NCBI GenBank assembly: GCA_964423835.1
Contig: CAYRGJ010000008.1
Coordinates: 48,514-112,513 of the forward strand
DNA length: 64,000 nucleotides
DNA from: JAFGCL01 sp964423835
GTDB lineage: Bacteria > Chloroflexota > Dehalococcoidia > UBA2247 > RBG-13-53-26
Direction of reading: 5' to 3'
The notes beneath the pieces were generated by a model that ran no database searches, was not told the origin of the DNA, and saw only the letters and a program-made list of their open reading frames with translations. Within the stretch, counting starts at the first letter, position 1. Every line of letters starts with the position of its first letter. The position numbers and the translations under genes are program-made. Of this stretch, positions 34,961 through 42,371 are shown piece by piece.

Positions 34961-35746
34961 TCAGCCCAGCTCAGCCAGATCGAATCTGAGGCCGTCGCTG
35001 GCGGCGATGACGCGGACGCCTGTCTCCTCGGACAGGCGCTGGGCGACGGTCCAGGGCTTGGCCCTCCACATGGTCATGCCAAAATGGTTCAGCAGCGCTA
35101 CCCTGGGCTTCAGGCACTTGATTATGGCGGCGGCATCCGGCACGGAGAGGTGGTCCAGGGGGGCGGTCGGGTCGACCCGCATGAGGTTGAGTATCAGCAG
35201 GTCGCTCTGGTAGTGCCGGCACAGCTCATCGAAGAAGCGCGTGTCCACCACGCAGGAAATGGTGTAGTGGTCCGTCCGGAGGATGAGGCCGTAGGTCTCC
35301 ACCGGGTGGATGTGCCGCAGTGGAGTGCGAATGGTCACGTTCTCCACCCGGTACTCGCCGCCCTGCCGCAGCACCTCGATCCGCTCGAGGAAGGGGCGCA
35401 CGTACTGTAGCACCACGGGGTCGTTGTCCAGTGCGTCGGCGGGGGCCAGCAGGGCCCCGCGCCGCCGGAAGCCGCCCTCGGCCATGGCCTCGATCATGAC
35501 GTTAACGTCGGACGAATGGTCCAGGTGCTTGTGGGAGAGCAGGATGGCGGCCAGCCGGCGCGGGTTGAGCCGGCTCTTGACAGCCCTGACCAGGGTCCCC
35601 GGGCCGGGGTCCAGGAGCATCTCGGTGCCCGCCAGGTTGAACCAGAGACCGCCTGAGGCCAGTATCTGGCTGGCCACCATCACCCGGGCGCCAGCCGTGC
35701 CCAGGAAGGTAACGCTGTGCTCCGGAACTGCCTGCTCTCTTTCCAT
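34961..35746 (-). CDS. MBL-fold metallo-hydrolase (RNase Z/PhnP-like)
   Basis: 261 residues. Starts V-T-F-L-G-T-A-G-A-R (RNase Z-like opening), D-P-G-P-G-T-L, then L-L-S-H-K-H-L-D-H-S-S-D (H-x-H-x-D-H), H-P-V-E-T-Y-G, C-V-V-D-T and L-N-H-F-G-M. Predicted to hydrolyse a phosphodiester or related bond; substrate unknown. It leads a two-gene operon with the eIF2B-like isomerase and is divergent from rtcA with a 47-base gap, a context that hints at RNA or nucleotide processing. Confidence 0.85.
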   Translation of the reverse strand: MEREQAVPEHSVTFLGTAGARVMVASQILASGGLWFNLAGTEMLLDPGPGTLVRAVKSRLNPRRLAAILLSHKHLDHSSDVNVMIEAMAEGGFRRRGALLAPADALDNDPVVLQYVRPFLERIEVLRQGGEYRVENVTIRTPLRHIHPVETYGLILRTDHYTISCVVDTRFFDELCRHYQSDLLILNLMRVDPTAPLDHLSVPDAAAIIKCLKPRVALLNHFGMTMWRAKPWTVAQRLSEETGVRVIAASDGLRFDLAELG

Positions 35747-35793
35747 GTGTTCTGCTATTATTCAATAATGCTGGACATGTTGGCAATAGCCCA

Positions 35794-36846
35794 ATGATGC
35801 TGGAAATCGACGGCAGCGAGAGGTCCGGGTCCGGAACCATCGTGCGGCTGGCGGTTTCGCTCTGCACCATCCTGGGGCGGGACCTGCACCTGACAAACAT
35901 CAGGGCCAGGAGGGACAGGCAGGGCCTGAGGCCCCAGCACCGGCAGGTGGTGTCCGCCTGCGCCGAACTCTGCGGCGGCCGGGTGGACCGGGCCGAGGTG
36001 GGCGCCACCGAGCTCACCTTTCGTCCCGGAGGCCGCATCAGGGGCGGCGCCTATGAATGGGACATCGGCACCGCCGGGTCCGCCACCATGCTGGCGTTGA
36101 GCCTCCTTCTGGTAGGCCCCTTCGCCGACCGGGCATCGGTCTACACCATCAAGGGCGGGCTTTTCCAGGATTTCGCCCCCTCCGCCCACCACCTGCAGAG
36201 GGTGCTGGCGCCGCTGATAGAGATATTGGGCGTGGAGGCCGAGGTCTCGGTGAGAAGGCCGGGCTACGTGCCGGAGGGCAAGGGCATCCTGGAGGTGAAG
36301 GTCAGGCCGTCCCGGTCCGGACTGAGGCCGCTGAAGCTGACGCAGCAGGGCCGGGTCACCGCGGTGAGAGGCATGGCCCTCTCCTCGCACCTGGCGGAGC
36401 AGGAGGTCAGCGACCGGATGGCCGAAGAGTGCTCAGCCCGGCTGGAGGAGGCCGGCTACCAGGCTGACATTGAGGCCGTGTACGAGACATCGGCTGCTCA
36501 GAAGGGGGCCAACCTCACGGTATGGGCCGAGACGGACCGGGGCGCCATCATCGGCTCGGACCGGGCCGGCAAGCTGGGCCGGCGGTCGGAGGAGATCGGC
36601 CGCTACGTGGCTGAAAGCCTCCTGGACGACATCAGGGCCGGGGCCACAGTGGACCGCCACGTCGCCGACCAGCTGATTCCGTTCTGCGCGCTGGCCGGCG
36701 GGGCCAGCGAGTACATCATACCGCGGGCAACGGAGCACGTGGAAACCAACCTGTGGCTGGTGGAGTCCATCCTGGGTGCGGCGACGGAGCTGGACGGCCG
36801 GCGCCTCCGTATAGAGGGAGCAGGGCAGGGTTATGGACCCGGCTGA
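35794..36846 (+). CDS. rtcA: RNA 3'-terminal phosphate cyclase RtcA
   Basis: 350 residues. Converts RNA 3'-phosphates to 2',3'-cyclic phosphates via adenylylation. Seen: E-I-D-G-S-E-x-S-G-S-G-T-I-V-R, the R-x-x-R-x-x-Q-G-L-R-P-Q-H segment, D-I-G-T-A-G-S-A-T-M-L, and late D-R-H-V-A-D-Q-L-I-P-F-C-A-L-A-G with T-E-H-V-E-T-N carrying the probable catalytic histidine. It prepares ends that RtcB (936-2393) can join. Overlaps the radical SAM gene by 14 bases. Confidence 0.95.
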   Translation: MMLEIDGSERSGSGTIVRLAVSLCTILGRDLHLTNIRARRDRQGLRPQHRQVVSACAELCGGRVDRAEVGATELTFRPGGRIRGGAYEWDIGTAGSATMLALSLLLVGPFADRASVYTIKGGLFQDFAPSAHHLQRVLAPLIEILGVEAEVSVRRPGYVPEGKGILEVKVRPSRSGLRPLKLTQQGRVTAVRGMALSSHLAEQEVSDRMAEECSARLEEAGYQADIEAVYETSAAQKGANLTVWAETDRGAIIGSDRAGKLGRRSEEIGRYVAESLLDDIRAGATVDRHVADQLIPFCALAGGASEYIIPRATEHVETNLWLVESILGAATELDGRRLRIEGAGQGYGPG

Positions 36847-37777
36847 CAAGGCTTCGCTGATAGAGGAGAAGCTGCCGCTGCTTTACCGGCAGGTGCAGAT
36901 CTGCCGCCTGTGCCCCCGAAGGTGCGAGGCCAACAGGGCGGCGGGCGAGAAGGGGTACTGCGGCGCCGGCCGCGACATGGTGGTCTACACCGCCTTCCTG
37001 CACCATGGCGAGGAGCCGGGGATCAGCGGCGATCAGGGCAGCGGCGCCATCTTCTTCTCCGGCTGTAACCTGCGGTGCGTGTATTGCCAGAACTACCGTT
37101 TCTCCCACAGCCTGGAGGGCACCACAGTCAGCCCCGATGACCTGGCCCGGGTCATGGTCCGGCTCCAGGAGAGGGGCGCCGAGAACATCAACCTGGTGAC
37201 GCCCACCCATTTCCTGCCGTGGGTCATGGACGGCCTGGCCCGGGCCCTCCGGCAGGGTTTGGCGCTGCCCATCGTCTACAACACCTCCGGCTATGAAACG
37301 GTGGAGACGGTGAAAGTGCTGGGGGACGCCGTGGACGTCTACCTGGCGGACATGCGGTATGTGACCCCGTCGCTGGCGGAGCGCTATTCGCAGGCGGCGG
37401 ACTACCCGGAGGTCAACCAGCGGGCCTTGCGCCTGATGTATGAACAGAAGAGCGCCCTCTGCCAGGGGGTGATGGTGAAGGAGGGGCTGGTGGTCCGCCT
37501 CCTGGTCTTGCCGGGCGGCGCCGACGAGACCGTCAGAGCGCTGACCTGGATCAGCCAGAATACGCCCGGGGCGCTGGTCAGCCTGATGTTTCAGTACCAG
37601 CCCTACTTCAGGGCTGGCCTCTATCCAGAGATGGATCGGACGGTGAGCGAGGACGAGTATGAGCGCGTCATGGAGGCGGTGGACGAGCTGGATATCGACG
37701 GCTGGGTGCAGGACCTGACGCCTGAGGAGAACCTGGCCGGCGTACACTTCCGGCCATCCCTGGAGGGCTGGCTGTGA
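36833..37777 (+). CDS. radical SAM protein, PflX/COG1313 type
   Basis: 314 residues. An N-terminal cysteine motif C-R-L-C-P-R-R-C-x(13)-C is followed by the radical SAM signature C-N-L-R-C-V-Y-C-Q-N (C-x3-C-x2-C) at about residues 77-86, and N-L-V-T-P-T-H-F. Similar to pyruvate formate-lyase activase-like proteins of unassigned role. The 14-base overlap with rtcA couples the two genes; no glycyl-radical enzyme is nearby, so the name 'activase' should not be taken literally. Confidence 0.88.
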   Translation: MDPADKASLIEEKLPLLYRQVQICRLCPRRCEANRAAGEKGYCGAGRDMVVYTAFLHHGEEPGISGDQGSGAIFFSGCNLRCVYCQNYRFSHSLEGTTVSPDDLARVMVRLQERGAENINLVTPTHFLPWVMDGLARALRQGLALPIVYNTSGYETVETVKVLGDAVDVYLADMRYVTPSLAERYSQAADYPEVNQRALRLMYEQKSALCQGVMVKEGLVVRLLVLPGGADETVRALTWISQNTPGALVSLMFQYQPYFRAGLYPEMDRTVSEDEYERVMEAVDELDIDGWVQDLTPEENLAGVHFRPSLEGWL

Positions 37778-37837
37778 CCCGATGGCCTCACCGGGCTGCC
37801 CGGCTCTCTGGGGATGGGGCCCTGCCGGGCCATGAAG

Positions 37838-38014
37838 CTAGACGGCCTGGGATTCGGGCTTGTCCCCGGCGGCTTTCTGCTGCGCGGCCTTGGCCAGGGG
37901 CTTGATGAATGGCGGGTCGGGGTGGAGCTGCGGGCGCGAGCCTCCCCGGCGGCCTTTCTTGCAGTGTTTGCCCCTGTTCCTCTTGACGCCCTTGAGCTGG
38001 GTGATGCTTGACAC
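37838..38014 (-). CDS. small basic hypothetical protein (58 residues)
   Basis: Minus-strand frame from GTG to TAG, 58 residues. It starts S-S-I-T-Q-L-K-G-V-K-R-N-R-G-K-H-C-K-K-G-R-R-G-G and is strongly basic in the first half, with an Ala/Lys tail. Support: GAAAGGGA lies 6 bases upstream of the GTG and a TATAAT lies 35 bases upstream (38049-38054). Without it the 400-base gap would be empty. The basic sequence suggests nucleic-acid or ribosome binding, but no family is recognised. Confidence 0.5.
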   Translation of the reverse strand: MSSITQLKGVKRNRGKHCKKGRRGGSRPQLHPDPPFIKPLAKAAQQKAAGDKPESQAV

Positions 38015-38048
38015 TCTGCAGTCCCTTTCAGTCTTATGGTCCGGGAGT

Positions 38049-38054
38049 ATTATA
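38049..38054 (-). promoter_or_regulatory. -10 element for small basic gene
   Basis: TATAAT on the minus strand, ideally placed upstream of the GTG at 38014; the -35 position is weak (TAGTGC). Confidence 0.4.
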
Positions 38055-38181
38055 GCACAGCGGGGCCTCCGGCACTAAGCCGCAGCTTTGCCATCCCACG
38101 CTCTACGTTTGCGCCGGCCCCCCGGCCCGGTTAGAATGGGATGCCAGGCGGTGCACAAACGGTACCAGGAGGTGGGAGCCC

Positions 38182-38682
38182 ATGTCATCAACCGAGGGTT
38201 CACCAGCGGCGGCGCCCAACCGCGTCGCGGTTATCGAGACCGGCAAGGGCCGGATCAGGTTCGAGCTCTGCGAAGACAGGGCGCCGGCCACCACGGCCAA
38301 CTTCATCCAGCTGGCGCAGCGGGGCTTCTACGACGGCCTGATCTTCCACCGGGTGATCAAGGGGTTCGTCATCCAGCCCGGCGATCCTGAGGGCAACGGC
38401 ACGGGGGGATCCGGGACCACCATCAAGCTGGAGATCCACCGGGATCTGACCCATACCGACGGGGCGGTGGGCATGGCCAGGGGCCCCAACCCCGACAGCG
38501 CCTCATCGCAGTTCTACATCTGCGACGGGGCCCAGCCCGGCCTCGACCGGAACTATGCCGTATTTGGCAAGGTCATCGAGGGCATGGACGTCGTCCGGGC
38601 CATAGCCGGGGTCAAGACCGGGGCCGGTGACCGGCCCGTGGAGCCGGTGGTCATGACCCGGGTGACCGTCGAAAAGCCCTGA
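38182..38682 (+). CDS. cyclophilin-type peptidyl-prolyl cis-trans isomerase
   Basis: 166 residues, cytoplasmic (no signal peptide). Seen: N-F-I-Q-L-A-Q-R-G-F-Y-D-G-L-I-F-H-R-V-I-K (active-site Arg), F-V-I-Q-P-G-D-P-x-G-N-G-T-G-G-S-G, M-A-R-G-P-N-P-D-S-A-S-S-Q-F-Y-I and F-G-K-V-I-E-G-M-D-V-V. Catalyses proline isomerisation during folding. ATG follows AGGAGGTGGGAG. Single-gene unit. Confidence 0.95.
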   Translation: MSSTEGSPAAAPNRVAVIETGKGRIRFELCEDRAPATTANFIQLAQRGFYDGLIFHRVIKGFVIQPGDPEGNGTGGSGTTIKLEIHRDLTHTDGAVGMARGPNPDSASSQFYICDGAQPGLDRNYAVFGKVIEGMDVVRAIAGVKTGAGDRPVEPVVMTRVTVEKP

Positions 38683-38739
38683 GGGCCGGGCCCGTCGCCT
38701 CCGCCGGATTCCGGCCGCCGGGAGCCGCGGGCGACCGCG

Positions 38740-39081
38740 TCACTTCCTCTGTCCGGCCGGCAGGTCGATGTCGTACCAGGCCTGCCTGCCGTCCCGCTTC
38801 GATACCCAGTACGGGAAGCTGAACTGGGACAGCACTACCTGCCGGTCCGGATCGCCGGCGTGAGCATAGTTGAGGTGGCAATCCGGCTCGGTGATGCAGA
38901 GGAGCACGCAGTTGAAGGCCCGGTTGCTGCCGCCGTCATCCAGAGCATGGGCCGTCCAGCCGCCTTCCCGCGCCGGATCGTCCTCGAAGGCCCATTCCAG
39001 CCGCTTGCCGCACTTGGCGCACCGGTGGCCCTGCCTGATATAAGCCGCATTCTTGACACTGAAGTTGAAGTTGTACTTCAT
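38740..39081 (-). CDS. small HNH-like zinc protein
   Basis: 113 residues. C-A-K-C-G-K at ~21, W-T-A-H-A-L-D-D-G-G-S-N-R-A, N-C-V-L-L-C, P-D-C-H-L-N-Y-A-H. The order C-x2-C ... A-H ... N-C-V-x-L-C ... C-H is that of an HNH nuclease-type beta-beta-metal fold, but the usual D-H pair is A-H here. A paralogue of the same length is at 46698-47036. Function unknown; could be a nuclease or a non-catalytic zinc module. Confidence 0.75.
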   Translation of the reverse strand: MKYNFNFSVKNAAYIRQGHRCAKCGKRLEWAFEDDPAREGGWTAHALDDGGSNRAFNCVLLCITEPDCHLNYAHAGDPDRQVVLSQFSFPYWVSKRDGRQAWYDIDLPAGQRK

Positions 39082-39413
39082 CCCGGCCCTCCCTCATCTT
39101 CTGTGGCCCGCACCACGCCCGCTGCGCTCCGCCCGCAGGTCATCCGGTGAAGGCCACCGGGACCGGTCCACCATGGCCCCGGCGGGCCAGGATGGCGGGC
39201 GGTCAGAGGAGCTATTTTAGCCCGGCGGCCTCACATCCATATCTCGAAAGGCGGCCAAAGTATTACAACCGGTGATATCCTGTGCGGCAGGAGGTGCGGC
39301 ACCGCCTCAACCACTGGGACGCGCCGGAGCTGCAACTCCGTGCTGCTTGACGTCCGCCTCCATCTGCACCTAAGATGAGACTCATTCCAACCAGAGAGAG
39401 GAGCAGGCAGTCC
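39082..39413. other. intergenic region, no gene seen
   Basis: Divergent spacer between the HNH-like gene and the isochorismatase gene. Apart from the AGAGAGGAG ribosome-binding site near its right end I recognise no element. Confidence 0.4.
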
Positions 39414-39953
39414 ATGCTGTCAGTAGACAAGTGCGCCCTGGTGGTGATCGACATCCAGGGCAAGTTGGCCCAGCTCATGTATCAGAAGGAGTCCCTTTTC
39501 GAAAACGCGGGGAAGCTGATCAGGGGGTTCCAGGTGCTGGGGGTCCCCATCATCGTCACGGAGCAGTACCCCAAGGGGCTGGGCCCGACGATCCCCGAGA
39601 TCGCGGGCCTCTTCCCGGACTTCAAGCCCCTGCCCAAGGTAGCTTTCAGCTGCTGCGGGGATGAAGGGTTCCAGCGGGAGCTGCGGTCGGTGAACCGGCA
39701 GCAGATCGTTGTTTGCGGGATCGAAACCCACGTTTGCGTGTACCAGACGGTGATGGACCTGCTGGCCTCGCGTCATCACGTGGAGGTGGTGGCCGACGTG
39801 GTTTCCTCCAGGACGGCGGAGGATCGCCGGACGGCGCTGGAGCGCCTGCGGGACGAGGGCGCCAGGATCACCAGCGTGGAGATGGCCCTTTTCGAGCTGA
39901 TGAGGGTGGCCGAGGGGCCGAAGTTCAAGGAAGTAAGCAAGATCGTCAAGTAG
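39414..39953 (+). CDS. isochorismatase-family cysteine hydrolase
   Basis: 179 residues; ATG at 39414 follows AGAGAGGAG at 11 bases, and homology begins at L-V-V-I-D-I-Q-G-K (catalytic Asp). Lys in P-L-P-K-V-A-F-S-C and the nucleophile in V-V-C-G-I-E-T-H-V-C-V-Y-Q-T complete the Asp-Lys-Cys triad. The family hydrolyses amides or vinyl ethers; YcaC-like proteins of this length have no settled substrate. Next to a flavin oxidoreductase, 104 bases away, possibly co-transcribed. Confidence 0.9.
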   Translation: MLSVDKCALVVIDIQGKLAQLMYQKESLFENAGKLIRGFQVLGVPIIVTEQYPKGLGPTIPEIAGLFPDFKPLPKVAFSCCGDEGFQRELRSVNRQQIVVCGIETHVCVYQTVMDLLASRHHVEVVADVVSSRTAEDRRTALERLRDEGARITSVEMALFELMRVAEGPKFKEVSKIVK

Positions 39954-40057
39954 CCGGAGCGCTGCTCCGGGCCGCGGGCCCGGAACCGTGAGGGCTTCTG
40001 CAGCAGTGCGTGGCCGCCGGCGGACTTCATGCCGGCGCAATACCCGGAGGTGTTCAG

Positions 40058-41995
40058 ATGTCGCAGTTTTCGGCCTTGTTTCAGCCCGGCAGGATAGGAA
40101 GCCTGGAACTGAAGAACCGTATCATCATGCCGGCCATGGGCACGGCCCTGGCGGATGAGAGGGGGAAGGCCACGGACCGGATGATCGCCTACTACGTGGC
40201 CCGGGCCAGGGGCGGCGCCGGCCTGATAACGCCGCAGTTCGCGGCCGTGAGCTGGGACTCGGCCTTCGCCTACACGCTTCCCCTCTTCGATGACGGGCAC
40301 GTGGTGGAGTGGAGGAAGATCGCCGACGCCGTCCATGAAGCCGGGGCCAGGTTTTCCATCCAGCTGATGCACGTTGGCCTTATCCTGCTGTACTCGGGAG
40401 TGGTGCCGGAGGGGGCGGCGATACTGGTCCCCTCCATGGCCCCGTGGATGGGCAAGGACAGGCCCTACCGCGAGCTGACTGTAGCCGACATCGACCGCTA
40501 TGTCGGCGACTACGTGGCGGCCGCGGCCCGGGCCCGGGCCGCCGGTGCGGACATGGTGGAGCTGCATGCCTGCCACGGCTGCCTGGCCAGCTCGTTCCTC
40601 TCGCCGCTCATCAACCGGCGCCAGGACAGCTATGGCGGCAGCGTGGAGAACAGGGCCCGCTTCACCCTGCGGATCGTGGAAGGCATAAAGCGCGAGCTGG
40701 GCCGGGGCTTCCCTGTGTCGGTCAGGATCAATGGCAGCGACGGCATCGAGGGGGGGCTGGCCCCGGACGAGGCGGCGCAGATAGCCCGGCTGCTGGAGGC
40801 GGCCGGCGCGGATGCGATCAGCGTCTCAGGCGGGCTGGAGTTCTGGTCCACCCTGAGCGTTCCGAGCTACCCTTACCCCGACGGCCCGATGGTGCCGATG
40901 GCGCAGAAGGTCAAGAAGGAAGTGGGGGTGCCCGTGATCGTGGCCGGCAAGGTGAACCCGGAGCTGGCGGCCAGGGTGGTCTCCGAGGGCCAGGCGGATT
41001 TCGTCGCCATGGGGCGTCCGCTGCTGGCTGATCCCGAGCTGCCCGTCAAGATCCGGGAGGGCCGTCTGGACGACCTGCGGCGGTGCATCTACTGCAACAA
41101 CTGCCTCAAGTCGGCGACCGATCCCGGCGCCGGGCCCATGTCGTGCACGGTGAACCCCTTCGTGGCCCGGGAGTCCCGGTATCCCCTGAAGCCCGCGGAC
41201 AGGCCGAAGCGCATCATGGTGGTGGGCGGGGGGCTGGCCGGGATGGAGGTGGCCATGTACCTCACGGAGCGGGGCCACCGGGTCTCCCTTTTTGAGCAGG
41301 AGAAGGAGCTGGGCGGCCAGTGGAACATCGCCTGCGCCCTGCCGGGAAAGGCCGGGTACGCTGTGCTCACGGACTATCTCAAGCGCTGGCTGGCCGGGCA
41401 CGGCGTGGAGATCGCCCTCGGCGCCAGGGTTACCAGGGACATGGTGGTGCAGAGGAGGCCGGACGCGGTGGTCATAGCCACCGGCGCCGTCCCGGTGGGG
41501 CTCAACGTGCCCGGCATCGACCTGCCCCACGTCATACAGGGGCACGACTTCATCGCCGGCAAGGCCGAGGCGAAGGGCCGGATCGTGGTAGTGGGGGGGC
41601 GCTTCATCGGCATGGAGGTGGCTATCTGGCTGAAGGAGCAGGGGAAGGACGTGACCATTGTGACCCGGGCCGGGCTCGGCGAGGACGGCATAAAACTGGA
41701 GGAGTTCACCTTCAAGACCCTGGCCGACCGCATCGTGGACCTGGGCATCCCCATGTTCCTGAACTCGACGGTGCTGGAGATCACCGACCAGGCTGTGGTC
41801 ATACCTATGAAGAACCGCTTCTTTCGCATACCGGCAGATACGGTTATCCTGTCCGTGGGCATGCGATCAGAGAACCGCCTGGCCGCGGAGCTGGAGGGGT
41901 CCGGCCTGGAAGTCCACTCGGTGGGCGACTGCGTGAGGCCCCGGGATGCGGCCGACGTCTCCTACCAGGCGGCCCGCCTGGCGGCGGCCATCTAG
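40058..41995 (+). CDS. NADH:flavin oxidoreductase with Fe-S cluster (2,4-dienoyl-CoA reductase/BaiCD type)
   Basis: 645 residues from an ATG with GGAGGTG six bases upstream. N-terminal old-yellow-enzyme barrel (L-F-Q-P-G-R-I-G-S-L-E-L-K-N-R-I, H-A-C-H-G-C-L, S-P-x-x-N-R-R-x-D-x-Y-G-G-S); [4Fe-4S] cysteines in R-R-C-I-Y-C-N-N-C and M-S-C-T-V-N-P; then FAD- and NAD(P)H-binding folds (V-V-G-G-G-L-A-G-M-E at ~385 and V-V-G-G-R-F-I-G-M-E at ~510). Related enzymes reduce enoyl-CoA double bonds in anaerobes. The exact substrate is not predictable. Confidence 0.93.
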   Translation: MSQFSALFQPGRIGSLELKNRIIMPAMGTALADERGKATDRMIAYYVARARGGAGLITPQFAAVSWDSAFAYTLPLFDDGHVVEWRKIADAVHEAGARFSIQLMHVGLILLYSGVVPEGAAILVPSMAPWMGKDRPYRELTVADIDRYVGDYVAAAARARAAGADMVELHACHGCLASSFLSPLINRRQDSYGGSVENRARFTLRIVEGIKRELGRGFPVSVRINGSDGIEGGLAPDEAAQIARLLEAAGADAISVSGGLEFWSTLSVPSYPYPDGPMVPMAQKVKKEVGVPVIVAGKVNPELAARVVSEGQADFVAMGRPLLADPELPVKIREGRLDDLRRCIYCNNCLKSATDPGAGPMSCTVNPFVARESRYPLKPADRPKRIMVVGGGLAGMEVAMYLTERGHRVSLFEQEKELGGQWNIACALPGKAGYAVLTDYLKRWLAGHGVEIALGARVTRDMVVQRRPDAVVIATGAVPVGLNVPGIDLPHVIQGHDFIAGKAEAKGRIVVVGGRFIGMEVAIWLKEQGKDVTIVTRAGLGEDGIKLEEFTFKTLADRIVDLGIPMFLNSTVLEITDQAVVIPMKNRFFRIPADTVILSVGMRSENRLAAELEGSGLEVHSVGDCVRPRDAADVSYQAARLAAAI

Positions 41996-42371
41996 CCGCA
42001 TCTCCCGGCCGGCGCACACCGCGGAGGCGGTCGCGGCGGCCTGGCCCTGGCCCTGATTTTCTCCTGCGGTATCCCAGAGGCAGGGCACTCCACCGGCCGG
42101 CCCGTACGTCCCCGGTCAGCTTGGGGTGCTCTTCATGCCGGTCCCGACGCTCCGGCGGCCCTCCGCAGAGCCCCGGCACCCCATCAGCCCCGAAGCCATC
42201 GTGCACTGGCCAGATGAGACGTATTTGTGACCCCGGACCCAGCCCCTGAGACGGAGGAGAAAGACGTTGACAGTATTATCTGGCTGGCAACATGGCACAG
42301 TCTGTTACTGCCAGCAGGGATGACAGTGGGTACTGACTGGATAGACGGTCCCGGAAAGGAGGTTTGATCTC
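41996..42371. other. intergenic region upstream of HD-GYP gene
   Basis: No supported gene. A TTGACA at 42267-42272 could be a -35 element, but no good -10 follows at the right distance. GAAAGGAGGT before the HD-GYP start is a strong ribosome-binding site. I see no cyclic-di-GMP riboswitch. Confidence 0.4.
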
